Assembly: GCF_018127785.1 (NCBI RefSeq)
Contig: NZ_CP072389.1
Span: 558,001-622,000 of the forward strand
Length of the DNA: 64,000 bases
Origin: Prevotella scopos JCM 17725
GTDB taxonomy: Bacteria > Bacteroidota > Bacteroidia > Bacteroidales > Bacteroidaceae
Reading direction: 5' to 3'
How positions within the stretch are numbered: position 1 is the first letter of the stretch; each line of letters starts with the position of its first letter. The position numbers and the translations under genes were made by a program. Under the pieces are notes generated by a model that was given only the letters and a program-made list of their open reading frames with translations, was not told the DNA's origin and did not search any database. This document shows, one piece after another, positions 55,056 to 63,440 of this stretch.

Positions 55056-55736
55056 ATGAAGAAAAAAATATTACTTAGCCTCTTTTTCACACTTACTACC
55101 CTCTCAATTCATGCTCAAGATGTTACATATCATGGCTCAAAACATTACAGAATCAAAGTGAATCAGTTCAAACAAGAGGGTCCATTACCCGATAATGCTA
55201 TTGTCATGTTAGGAGATAGTCATTCTGAATATGGAAAGGACTGGAATCGTTTCTTTCCTAATGCGAGAAAGATTATCAACAGAGGCATAATTGGTGATGA
55301 TAGTCGAGGTATCTCGAAACGCTTAGATCAGATTTTACCTTATCACCCCAGCAAAATATTCTTTGAATGTGGGACAAATGATTTAAGTCATGGGTGGTCT
55401 GTTGAACGTTCTTTTCAAGGTATCATTAGTATCATTGATACGATTCTAAAAACATGTCCAAACACTAAACTTTATGTACAAAGTCTTCTTCCTTTTAATG
55501 AGAATGTAGGTGTATGGAAACTACTTAAAGGTAAGGAGGATATGATAATTCAACTAAATGAGAGATTAAAGGACTATTGCAAACATAAGAAACTTGTTTT
55601 TATCGATCTATATCATCCTCTTTTAGGAACACAAGCTAAGACAATGCATCCTGCCTATTGTCGCGACGGATTGCATCTTACGAATAAAGGTTATGAGGTA
55701 TGGGCGAACACCATTCATTCTTATATCAATGAATAA
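55056..55736 (+). CDS. SGNH/GDSL hydrolase, exported
   Basis: 226 aa. Signal peptide about 1-20 (ILLSLFFTLTTLSIHAQ). Block I MLGDSHSEYG (Ser nucleophile), block III GTNDLSHG, block V RDGLHLTNKGY (Asp and His). Closest in type to PAF-acetylhydrolase/sialate esterase-like lipases; substrate unknown. Monocistronic. Confidence 0.9.
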   Translation: MKKKILLSLFFTLTTLSIHAQDVTYHGSKHYRIKVNQFKQEGPLPDNAIVMLGDSHSEYGKDWNRFFPNARKIINRGIIGDDSRGISKRLDQILPYHPSKIFFECGTNDLSHGWSVERSFQGIISIIDTILKTCPNTKLYVQSLLPFNENVGVWKLLKGKEDMIIQLNERLKDYCKHKKLVFIDLYHPLLGTQAKTMHPAYCRDGLHLTNKGYEVWANTIHSYINE

Positions 55737-55888
55737 ATTCAGAACTTCTTCCCTTTGAAGACTAATAATTCATATCGATACTAACAAAGAAGATGTTTCT
55801 TAACAGGTATCACTATTATCATTTATAATCTCTTCAACAACAGAAAGAATTGATTGCTTAGAAACAAGAAAAGAGATTATAGCCTAAG

Positions 55889-56141
55889 ATTTAAAGATAT
55901 TGGTGTCCGATAAAACTTTTGAGGAGTTATCTGTATTAGATAAAATAGACTTAAACTTATGATTTCATTAATTTATTTGGTTATTATAAGGCTTCCCTTG
56001 TCAAAATAAGCACATTTTATAATGCTTACAGTTTAAAACTGAAAACCAAGCCCATGGATAAGTAAAACGGCTGCAACACCGATGGGTAAAGAGATACAGA
56101 ACTTTCAGTTTATTTTTATCGGACAGCAATAATTTAAAGAT
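55889..56141. mobile_element. IS-like remnant or MITE with 10-bp target duplication
   Basis: About 233 bp (55899-56131) bounded by inverted ends ATTGGTGTCCGATAAAA (left) and ATTGCTGTCCGATAAAA (right, reverse complement), 16 of 17 identical. Flanked by the direct repeat ATTTAAAGAT (55889-55898 and 56132-56141). No transposase frame survives. A 10-bp duplication is in the range of IS4-group elements (inference). Confidence 0.78.
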
Positions 56142-56150
56142 TACTTAATG

Positions 56151-56190
56151 TTAGTAGGGTATTAGTTTTTCGAAACTAATACCCTACTAA
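56151..56190. terminator. Perfect 18-bp stem with TTCG loop
   Basis: TTAGTAGGGTATTAGTTT-TTCG-AAACTAATACCCTACTAA. A flawless inverted repeat 10 bases past the IS-like remnant and about 125 bases beyond the leftward SGNH stop. Likely terminator; weak U-run. Confidence 0.75.
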
Positions 56191-56194
56191 TATC

Positions 56195-56275
56195 TCATCG
56201 TATTTTTATTCCTTGCATACGATCCATAAGCAACTGCGGGTCTTGACGGAACTCGAGATTTAGAACCAAAGACAT
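56195..56275 (-). pseudogene. Possible C-terminal gene fragment (26 codons)
   Basis: Minus-strand frame ending at TGA (56197-56195) with composition unlike its surroundings (LEFRQDPQLLMDRMQGI). It lies between the SGNH hydrolase stop and the perfect hairpin, as the end of a lost gene would. Could be chance. Confidence 0.3.
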
Positions 56276-56316
56276 TTGAAAGCATAGATAAAGGAGATGG
56301 TTTTCAAATATCAATA

Positions 56317-57117
56317 CTATCTACGACCATGATAGTTCATGCCATGTTTCTCATCATGCTTGAAACGTGTAGTGAAGTCGGGCTTATCCATCTCTATCGG
56401 ATTAGCATTCAACTCCGGCTCACCCATCCACTCTACAATCTTATCAACCCATAGAGCAGCTCCCTGACGCGTTGGATGTATGCCATCTGCACGTGAAGCA
56501 ATAACTGAACTACTATCGAAAAAGCGACCTTCACCCGTACAGTCACGTATTACATCAACGATGGTTCTATCCTTTATCTTCTTCCAAGGGAGAGGTCCAA
56601 TCCACACGTATGGTATTGTACCCACACGACTCAGGATCGTTTGGATTGCTGTTTCTCTTCTACTATAATCTTTATAACCTAAGTCATTGGTACCTAAACT
56701 AATAATAATATATGTAGGACGTAACTTTTCTATCTGATATTGAAGGTCGGCAGCTATTGCCCAATCACGTGTTGTACTACCATACCACACGATTGAATGA
56801 AACTTAAAACCATTTTTTACTGCATAGTCATTAAATCGTGCGCCAAGCCCATCAGCCATAGAATCTCCAATTAGAAGCACTACTTGGTCACGACTTTCTG
56901 CTACCTGTGCCACTCGGGTTGTCGAGGTAGGCAGCGGTTCCATTGCCATCTCTTCTACTGAAGCTGAAGCTGTTTGAGATTTAGCAGCTACTGGCATTGC
57001 ATCTGGCTCTACTGATTTAGCTGATTCAACATCATGCTCGTTAATTCCATTAGCATCCTGCGCTGAAACTGCAGGTGACAAGAGGGAAAGAAATAGTAAT
57101 ACTATAAAATACTTCAT
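56317..57117 (-). CDS. SGNH/GDSL hydrolase with low-complexity linker
   Basis: 266 aa from the ATG at 57117 (a GTG at 57126 is possible). Signal peptide KYFIVLLFLSLLSPAVSAQ; Ala/Ser/Glu/Thr-rich linker about 20-75; hydrolase with LLIGDSMADG, SLGTNDLGYK and RADGIHPTRQGA. The GDSMADG...LGTND pattern resembles DUF459/OafB-type esterases acting on envelope glycans. Second gene after the SBF transporter, with a 15-bp gap. Confidence 0.88.
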   Translation of the reverse strand: MKYFIVLLFLSLLSPAVSAQDANGINEHDVESAKSVEPDAMPVAAKSQTASASVEEMAMEPLPTSTTRVAQVAESRDQVVLLIGDSMADGLGARFNDYAVKNGFKFHSIVWYGSTTRDWAIAADLQYQIEKLRPTYIIISLGTNDLGYKDYSRRETAIQTILSRVGTIPYVWIGPLPWKKIKDRTIVDVIRDCTGEGRFFDSSSVIASRADGIHPTRQGAALWVDKIVEWMGEPELNANPIEMDKPDFTTRFKHDEKHGMNYHGRR

Positions 57118-57132
57118 TGTTCTCACAATTAT

Positions 57133-58104
57133 TTATTTTTTGCGTTGAATGGTGTGGTCATACCGCCATATCTCTACGCTGTTAATAATATTCTGCCACA
57201 AGATGTAGCAGCCTGGCCCCATAGTTGACAATGGATTCAGATAAGTGTAGGCTATCCAGATAGCAAAAGCAGTATTCTTCTGCCCTAAAGCCTGTCCCGC
57301 ATTTATCGTACTGCAGAAGAAATGACCAATATATCTGCCAAAGGCAAATTGTATCAAGCAAAGCACTAAGGCCAATATTGCTATCAACAAAAGGAAGCTA
57401 ACAGCTACCTCAGCATGAACAATATTCTTTATTGTTGTGCCTGAAACGATAAGTAATGAACATCCCCAAAGATAATAACTAAGGTTGTTCACACTGATAA
57501 CCCACTGATAGAACCTACATAAAGCGTGCCAATGTTTAGTTATATAGGCCAAAATCATCGGTACTACCAATACCAGACACACCTTATAAAGAATTGCAAC
57601 AAAGGCACTCCAGAAAGTTATATCCGCTTCAGCATCAAGCAAGGGAAAGCAGACAGGTATCAACAAGGCACATAGAAAGTTGGAGAGGAAGGTATAAGTT
57701 GTCATTTCCTCAAGGTTTCCACCTAACTTCTGTGTAACCACTGCGGCTGCAGAGGCACAAGGACAAATAATACAAGTGAGTAAAGCTTCAAGCAATATGA
57801 GCGATTCACCTGTGACATGAAAAAACAGAATTGCCCCAATAATAACCGCAACCATTAGCACTTGAGAGAGTGCTATCCAAAGATGCCAACCCACTGGAAT
57901 CAACTTACGGAAATCTACCTTGCAGAAGGTAACGTATAAGACGAGGAACATAAACAATGGAAGAGCTGCGTCAAGGATAGGAGCAAAAAAACTTGCTACG
58001 CCATCCAAGGCTGGAATAAAGGCAAAAACAAGATATAAAAAGCTACCTGTAGCTATTGCCACCGGCAGTGTCCACTCCTTGAGAAATTGTATGATTCTCC
58101 TCAT
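57133..58104 (-). CDS. Bile acid:sodium symporter-like (SBF) membrane transporter
   Basis: 323 aa with about ten hydrophobic segments. The segment CIICPCASAAAVVTQKLGG near residue 113-131 and NAGQALGQKNTAFAIWIA near 272 correspond to the two discontinuous-helix Na+ sites of the SBF/ASBT fold. Substrate unknown; bacterial members carry organic anions, not necessarily bile acids. Leads an operon with the SGNH hydrolase. Confidence 0.85.
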   Translation of the reverse strand: MRRIIQFLKEWTLPVAIATGSFLYLVFAFIPALDGVASFFAPILDAALPLFMFLVLYVTFCKVDFRKLIPVGWHLWIALSQVLMVAVIIGAILFFHVTGESLILLEALLTCIICPCASAAAVVTQKLGGNLEEMTTYTFLSNFLCALLIPVCFPLLDAEADITFWSAFVAILYKVCLVLVVPMILAYITKHWHALCRFYQWVISVNNLSYYLWGCSLLIVSGTTIKNIVHAEVAVSFLLLIAILALVLCLIQFAFGRYIGHFFCSTINAGQALGQKNTAFAIWIAYTYLNPLSTMGPGCYILWQNIINSVEIWRYDHTIQRKK

Positions 58105-58116
58105 CTTCTATCATCA

Positions 58117-58167
58117 AATCATGAAGTTTCTCTCCCCTTTTCAGGGGGAGAATAGGTTGCAAAGTTA
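58117..58167 (-). promoter_or_regulatory. Promoter and leader hairpin of the SBF transporter gene
   Basis: CAAAGTTA at 58160-58167 is TAACTTTG on minus. Just downstream TTCTCTCCCC / GGGGGAGAA (about 58128-58153) forms a GC-rich hairpin in the leader. Confidence 0.6.
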
Positions 58168-58275
58168 CGAAAAAAGACTGAAAATCAGCAATATAATTCT
58201 AAAAACGTAAATATGATTAAGACTAATTCAGTATTTATGTTGACTAAATATAGTCTTTAGATGACAATTTATTAA

Positions 58276-58309
58276 AAGAAAAATCCCACCAACTTTGTTG
58301 TTGGTGGGA
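58276..58309 (-). terminator. Terminator of the lipoprotein gene
   Basis: TCCCACCAA / TTGGTGGGA with a U-run on the minus strand (complement of GAAAAA). Confidence 0.88.
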
Positions 58310-58355
58310 ACCATTTAAATGATCTATGAAGCAATAGAAAAGCAATTAGCTTTTG

Positions 58356-59204
58356 TTATCTCTTACGTAAGCCATTTACTGCGCCGGCAGTAGTCTTCTC
58401 ATAATCATTTTCCTTAGCAGAACCGAAGGAAGCTGTACTTGAAGCTCTTGTCAATGCATTCTCTGCCTTTGCATTTGCTGGTCTCTGACGAGCAAGGTCA
58501 AAACGCAGAACATCAGTTGTGTTTGTACTACGTGCTACACCAAAGAAGGTATCATAACCCTTTGATTCATCATATCCTAAATGGAAGCTATCATTAACAG
58601 AATTTGCATCAAGAATGAAGATAGTTGTACTCTTTGAGTACTTTATTTCAATACTTCCATTATCCAAGACTTTCCAAGAGAAGTCCAATGTCTGCGTATT
58701 GCCTCTTGCATCTGTGTCAATCTCAACACCATTTCCTTGTAATGAATTAGCAGATGATCTATACTGGAAGAACTTCATATTCGCATGGAAAGAGCTACGC
58801 TTACGCTCACCAGTATTATCATCCGTGTACTCGTTAGTCATATCACCAGCCCATTCACCAGTTAGTGTTTGTGCCTCCTGTGCAAGTCTGCTCAACTGTT
58901 CATTCTGGTCCTGACGATAATTATAGTTCCAGTTATAATAGCTATTACTTCCTACTGCATTCATGAAATCATAGAACTCTGAGGTTGTTGCTTCAGGGTA
59001 ATAAAAATAAAACCAGTTATAAGCTGTATAATAGCTTGAACCATTTGGATACTTAGCGAGATAATTATGTACCGCTTCATTTACCAAACTATTGTTGTAA
59101 TAATCATTTTCGCCCCAATAGTCATCATCACAACTTGTCAATGTAAAGGGACTCGCAACAATTGCAAGTGCCAAGAATAATTTAGTAATTCGTTTCATAT
59201 TCAT
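58356..59204 (-). CDS. Hypothetical lipoprotein
   Basis: 282 aa. Signal peptide with lipobox LTSC (Cys25), followed by CDDDYWGEND; the acidic residues after Cys resemble the Bacteroidota lipoprotein export signal for surface exposure. Residues 30-100 are very Tyr/Asn-rich (SSYYTAYNWFYFYYPE). The central part LTGEWAGDM...SFHANMKFFQYRS looks like a small beta-barrel, lipocalin-like domain. No named family recognised. -7 TATTTTTG (minus) at 59243-59250. Confidence 0.8.
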   Translation of the reverse strand: MNMKRITKLFLALAIVASPFTLTSCDDDYWGENDYYNNSLVNEAVHNYLAKYPNGSSYYTAYNWFYFYYPEATTSEFYDFMNAVGSNSYYNWNYNYRQDQNEQLSRLAQEAQTLTGEWAGDMTNEYTDDNTGERKRSSFHANMKFFQYRSSANSLQGNGVEIDTDARGNTQTLDFSWKVLDNGSIEIKYSKSTTIFILDANSVNDSFHLGYDESKGYDTFFGVARSTNTTDVLRFDLARQRPANAKAENALTRASSTASFGSAKENDYEKTTAGAVNGLRKR

Positions 59205-59242
59205 AACTATTTAAATTTTTATACTCTCTTAATTATCTGATG

Positions 59243-59250
59243 CAAAAATA
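59243..59250 (-). promoter_or_regulatory. -7 element of the lipoprotein gene
   Basis: TATTTTTG on the minus strand, about 39 bases before the start. Confidence 0.6.
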
Positions 59251-59428
59251 AAGAAATTATAAGATGTTAATTGCGTAAATATACTATTTGAATATAGGGA
59301 AATCCCTATTAAAGAAGATTGTCCTCACAAATCATCAACTTAATTGAGTGAACTTCAACAATCTATTACAATTGAAAGTGAATACTAAAAATCTCCTAAA
59401 CAATGAAGGAAGAAACAAATAAAATTTG

Positions 59429-59436
59429 TACATTTG
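59429..59436 (+). promoter_or_regulatory. -7 element of the glutathione peroxidase gene
   Basis: TACATTTG, 44 bases before the start. Confidence 0.55.
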
Positions 59437-59479
59437 CATCATACAAATAAACTATATAAAGAGAAGATAAGAAACAGAA

Positions 59480-60028
59480 ATGAGAACAGTTTATGAATTC
59501 ACTGTCAAAGACAGAAAAGGTAAAGCATTTTCACTTAAAGAGTTTTCTAATGAAGTGCTGCTGATTGTAAATACAGCTACAAAATGTGGCTTTACACCAA
59601 CCTATGAGGAATTGGAAGCACTCTATGAGAAGTACCATGCACAAGGTTTTGAAGTACTTGATTTCCCTTGCAACCAATTTGGACAGCAGGCACCAGGTAC
59701 AGATGAAAGTATCCATGAGTTCTGCAAACTTACATACGGCACAAAATTCCCACGTTTCAAGAAAGTTAAGGTGAATGGCGAAGATGCTGACCCTCTCTTC
59801 AAGTTCTTAAAGGAACAGAAGGGCTTCGCAGGTTGGGATGAGTCACATAAGCTCTACCCTATCCTTGACAAGATGCTTTCTGAGGCTGACCCCAATTACA
59901 AAGAGAGCTCAGATATCAAATGGAACTTCACCAAGTTCTTAATCAATAAAAAAGGTCAGGTAGTGGCACGCTTTGAACCAACTGAGAGCATTGAGAATAT
60001 ATCAAAACAGATTGAGGCATTACTATAG
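59480..60028 (+). CDS. Glutathione peroxidase-family thiol peroxidase
   Basis: 182 aa thioredoxin-fold peroxidase. Peroxidatic Cys36 in NTATKCGFTPTYEEL, Gln in DFPCNQFGQQAPG (the family LeFPCNQFG motif), Trp in KWNFTKFL. Like most bacterial members it uses cysteine, not selenocysteine, and probably thioredoxin as reductant; glutathione is generally lacking in Bacteroidota (inference). Monocistronic. Confidence 0.95.
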   Translation: MRTVYEFTVKDRKGKAFSLKEFSNEVLLIVNTATKCGFTPTYEELEALYEKYHAQGFEVLDFPCNQFGQQAPGTDESIHEFCKLTYGTKFPRFKKVKVNGEDADPLFKFLKEQKGFAGWDESHKLYPILDKMLSEADPNYKESSDIKWNFTKFLINKKGQVVARFEPTESIENISKQIEALL

Positions 60029-60092
60029 AATAGATTTCTTGCAACAATTTTCATCTACAAAAGACGCAAGCTATTTATGAGTTTACAGATAA

Positions 60093-60138
60093 AAAAGATA
60101 AAAGGCAAAGGGTTAACGCTCTTTGCCTTTTATCTTTT
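60093..60138. terminator. Bidirectional terminator, peroxidase and symporter genes
   Basis: Perfect 18-bp stem AAAAGATAAAAGGCAAAG / CTTTGCCTTTTATCTTTT with a 10-base loop. Confidence 0.9.
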
Positions 60139-60160
60139 ATCAGTTCTATACTATACCACC

Positions 60161-61585
60161 TTAGCTATTTCTTCTTGCGGAAAGTAAGTAGCAGGCTGCA
60201 AATGTAATCAATCCATTTAACATCAACAACTCATAACCAAACTTGTAACCTGTAGTCTTGAAAACAATTGTGTCTAAAGCAAAACAAATCAGTGGACTCC
60301 CTACTGCAATATAAGGCGTCAACCTATCATACACTGTTCGCTTTGTGAGCATGCCAAATGCAAAAAGACCTAAGAGCGGTCCGTAGGTATAAGACGCGAT
60401 AGTATAAATTGCATCGATCAGACTTGTTGAGTTGACATAACGGAAAATAAGGATAAATAAAATAAACACTATGGATACGCCTATATGTGCTTGTTTGCGT
60501 AACTTTTCATCCTTTGGACGATTACAGATATCTACACAATAAGTTGTTGTTAAGGCTGTTAAGGCCGAGTCTGCACTAGAGAAGCAAGCTGCTACAATAC
60601 CTATCGTAAACAGAATAACAACCAATGTACCCAACTGTCTGCCTGCAACAGCCTGTAACATAAGATTGTCTGGCACGTCAGGCAAGGCTTGTCCAATACT
60701 ATTGAAATACATCATTAACAGTACACCCAAGGATAAAAAGAGTAAATTTGCAGGTACAAAGGCAAAGCCATAGGTACACATATCCTTCTGTGCCTCACGC
60801 AAAGTCTTACAAGTAAGGTTCTTTTGCATCATATCTTGGTCCAATCCCGTCATAACAATGACAATGAAGATACCACTGAGGAACTGTTTCCAAAAGTTCT
60901 GCTTTGATACCCAGTCATCAAATACAAAAATACGAGAATGGCTGTCATTTACTATTGCTTGAACAGCTTCCGGAAGAGACATGCCCAATGTATCGATAAC
61001 CTTATATATAATCAGAATAAGTGCAAGGAGCATACAAAGGGTCTGAAAGGTGTCTGTCAAAACAAGTGTACGAATTCCTCCTCGACGCGTGTAGAACCAA
61101 ATAAGTGCCACAAGAGCCACAACCGTAAAAGGAAAAGGAATGCCATAAGCATCTAACACAAAACGTTGAAGTATCATGCAAACAACATAGAAGCGAACCG
61201 CAGAACCTGTCATTTTAGACAATAAGAAGAAAGAAGCGCCCGTCTTATAGCTATAATTACCTAAACGTGTTTGTAAATAAGAGTAGATGGTTGTCAACTT
61301 CAAGCGATAATAAACAGGAAGTAACAGATATGCAACAGCAAAATAACCAAGAACAAAACCTAAACATGTCTGCATATAGGTCATATCGCTCAACAGTACC
61401 ATACCTGGAACACTAACGAAAGTAACGCCAGAGATACTGGCACCAATCATTCCGAAGGCAACAAGATACCAAGGTGACTGCCGGTTTGCACGAAAGAAAG
61501 CATCGTTGTCAGCTTTATGTCCCGTTATTCTACTTATTAATAATAAGATGCAAAAATATGCAAGAATAGTAGCGATTATTATCAT
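60161..61585 (-). CDS. Sodium:solute symporter (SSS family)
   Basis: 474 aa with about 13 hydrophobic segments. Features: GASISGVTFVSVPG near residue 50 (helix 1/2 Na+ region), TGSAVRFY, RRGGIRTLVLTDTFQT, GLDQDMMQKNLTCKT and CFSSADSALTALTTT near 335 (Na2 site). Substrate cannot be told; sialic acid, sugar, or organic acid uptake all occur in this family. Promoter TAATTTTG (minus) at 61594-61601 lies against the start codon. Confidence 0.92.
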   Translation of the reverse strand: MIIIATILAYFCILLLISRITGHKADNDAFFRANRQSPWYLVAFGMIGASISGVTFVSVPGMVLLSDMTYMQTCLGFVLGYFAVAYLLLPVYYRLKLTTIYSYLQTRLGNYSYKTGASFFLLSKMTGSAVRFYVVCMILQRFVLDAYGIPFPFTVVALVALIWFYTRRGGIRTLVLTDTFQTLCMLLALILIIYKVIDTLGMSLPEAVQAIVNDSHSRIFVFDDWVSKQNFWKQFLSGIFIVIVMTGLDQDMMQKNLTCKTLREAQKDMCTYGFAFVPANLLFLSLGVLLMMYFNSIGQALPDVPDNLMLQAVAGRQLGTLVVILFTIGIVAACFSSADSALTALTTTYCVDICNRPKDEKLRKQAHIGVSIVFILFILIFRYVNSTSLIDAIYTIASYTYGPLLGLFAFGMLTKRTVYDRLTPYIAVGSPLICFALDTIVFKTTGYKFGYELLMLNGLITFAACYLLSARRNS

Positions 61586-61593
61586 AATGGCAG

Positions 61594-61652
61594 CAAAATT
61601 ACGAAAAATATTATCATTTCATGCAATTAAGAAATCTTATTTTGTAACTTTG
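61594..61652. promoter_or_regulatory. Divergent promoters, symporter and trpB2 genes
   Basis: Leftward TAATTTTG (complement of 61594-61601), only about nine bases from the symporter ATG, implying a very short or absent leader; rightward TAACTTTG (61645-61652), 53 bases before trpB2. Confidence 0.55.
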
Positions 61653-61704
61653 TAGAATATCATCTTTCAAGAAACATTCATCCATTGTATAATTGAGTAA
61701 CGGT

Positions 61705-63066
61705 ATGGCACAACAGAAAAGATTTATACTTGACGAAAAAGATATCCCTACCCAGTGGTATAATATTCAGGCAGACATGCCAACGAAACCTCTTCCTCCA
61801 CTCCACCCTGGTACGCATAAACCATTGAAAGCAAAAGATCTGGCTGAAATATTCAGTTTAGAATGTTCCAAACAAGAGCTTGATACAGAGCATGCTTGGA
61901 TAGATATTCCAGAAGAAGTGTTGGATATGTATAAATATTATCGTTCCACACCGCTCGTTCGTGCGTATGCGTTGGAGAAAGCATTAGATACCCCTGCACA
62001 TATTTATTTCAAGAATGAAAGTGTAAACCCACTTGGCTCACATAAGGTCAATTCTGCCATCCCTCAATGTTATTACTGTAAAAAAGAAGGTGTAACAAAC
62101 GTTACAACTGAGACAGGAGCAGGTCAATGGGGAGCTGCCTTATCATATGCAGCTAAAGTATATGGACTTGAGGCTGCAGTTTATCAGGTAAAGATATCTA
62201 TGCAACAGAAGCCTTATCGTTCAATGATAATGAGGACTTTTGGAGCCATGGTAGAAGGTTCTCCATCAATGTCAACACGTGCAGGAAAGGATATCGTTAC
62301 ACGCGACCCAATACATCTGGGTTCGTTGGGAACAGCTATCTCAGAGGCTATTGAGTTGGCAAGGACCACACCTAATTGTAAGTACACCTTAGGTTCAGTA
62401 CTCAATCACGTTGCATTGCACCAAACGATTATAGGTTTGGAAGCAGAAAAGCAAATGGAAATGGCTGAAGAATATCCCGATAAGGTGATTGCCTGCTTTG
62501 GTGGTGGTAGTAATTTCGGTGGTATTGCATTTCCATTTATGCGCCACAATATCCTTGAAGGAAAGAATACAGAGTTTATCGCAGCAGAGCCAAACAGCTG
62601 TCCAAAACTGACACGTGGTAAGTTTGAATACGACTTCGGTGATGAAGCGGGTTACACTCCATTGTTACCGATGTTCACGCTTGGCCATGATTTCAAGCCT
62701 GCAAATATCCATGCAGGGGGGTTACGCTATCATGGTGCAGGCGTTATTGTGAGTCAGCTGCTAAAGGATGGCTATATGACTGGAATGGATATACCACAAT
62801 TGGAAAGTTTTGAAGCTGGTATTCTTTTCTCTCGTACAGAAGGAGTCATCCCTGCACCCGAAAGCTGTCATGCTATTGCTGCAGCTATTCGAGAAGCAAA
62901 GAAGGCAAAGGAAATAGGAAAAGAAGATGTTATCCTCTTCTGTCTTTCTGGTCATGGACTCATTGACATGACTGCTTATGACACTTATATTAATGGTGAC
63001 TTGAGAAACTATACGATTTCTGATGAAGAAATCGAGAAGAATCTTGGTACTGTTCCAAAGGTGTGA
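61705..63066 (+). CDS. TrpB2-type tryptophan synthase beta-like enzyme
   Basis: 453 aa from the ATG at 61705 (a TTG at 61693 is upstream). PLP enzyme making tryptophan from indole and serine. PLP lysine in LGSHKVNSA; GAGQWG; phosphate loop CFGGGSNFGG. Length and the N-terminal extension (WYNIQADMP, PLPPLHPGT) mark the TrpB2 class, which does not pair tightly with TrpA; no trp genes adjoin. It may salvage free indole (inference). Confidence 0.93.
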   Translation: MAQQKRFILDEKDIPTQWYNIQADMPTKPLPPLHPGTHKPLKAKDLAEIFSLECSKQELDTEHAWIDIPEEVLDMYKYYRSTPLVRAYALEKALDTPAHIYFKNESVNPLGSHKVNSAIPQCYYCKKEGVTNVTTETGAGQWGAALSYAAKVYGLEAAVYQVKISMQQKPYRSMIMRTFGAMVEGSPSMSTRAGKDIVTRDPIHLGSLGTAISEAIELARTTPNCKYTLGSVLNHVALHQTIIGLEAEKQMEMAEEYPDKVIACFGGGSNFGGIAFPFMRHNILEGKNTEFIAAEPNSCPKLTRGKFEYDFGDEAGYTPLLPMFTLGHDFKPANIHAGGLRYHGAGVIVSQLLKDGYMTGMDIPQLESFEAGILFSRTEGVIPAPESCHAIAAAIREAKKAKEIGKEDVILFCLSGHGLIDMTAYDTYINGDLRNYTISDEEIEKNLGTVPKV

Positions 63067-63109
63067 AGGCTAGGCGATTACACCTACACTTATAATGCTA
63101 TAAAATTAA

Positions 63110-63149
63110 AGCCACTTTGTAGATAACGCTACAAAGTGGCTGTTTATAT
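63110..63149 (+). terminator. Terminator of trpB2, interrupted by the MITE
   Basis: Perfect 13-bp stem AGCCACTTTGTAG / CTACAAAGTGGCT, then GTTTATAT, which is also the left target duplication of MITE copy F. The element therefore landed in the terminator tail. Confidence 0.88.
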
Positions 63150-63419
63150 GGTTCTATAACGAATCGTGTCGGTTGTGTATTGATATTCCACCGGTTTGGT
63201 GCGGGTGCTTAGCACATGTCGTGCGGGTGCTTAGCACCAATGGTGCGGATGGTATGCACCACATGTGCTAAGGATTAACACCATTGCTGTATATGAAAGG
63301 GTAGGAATTAAATGTGCGTCAAGCGTATTAAAACTAAGGTCAATTTGGAGTTGTGTTTAGTTTTTTGACAATATTTTTAGGCTCTATAACGAATTACCCA
63401 CACAATTCGTTATTGAGCT
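63150..63419. mobile_element. MITE-like element, family I, copy F (270 bp) with 8-bp target duplication
   Basis: Inverted relative to copy A. Left end GGTTCTATAACGAATCGTGT, right end (reverse complement) AGCTCAATAACGAATTGTGT. Flanked by perfect direct repeats GTTTATAT (63142-63149 and 63420-63427). The right end also contains a self-inverted segment (63380-63417), matching the left end of copy A. Lies between the convergent trpB2 and pantothenate kinase genes. Confidence 0.85.
63186..63295 (+). repeat. Family I 22-bp unit array inside MITE copy F
   Basis: Five units at 63186-63207, 63208-63229, 63230-63251, 63252-63273 and 63274-63295, with dyads GCACATGTCGTGC, GCACCAATGGTGC, GCACCACATGTGC and linkers GGGTGCTTA / GGATGGTAT. 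Confidence 0.85.
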
Positions 63420-63440
63420 GTTTATATTTAATGAGAAGAT

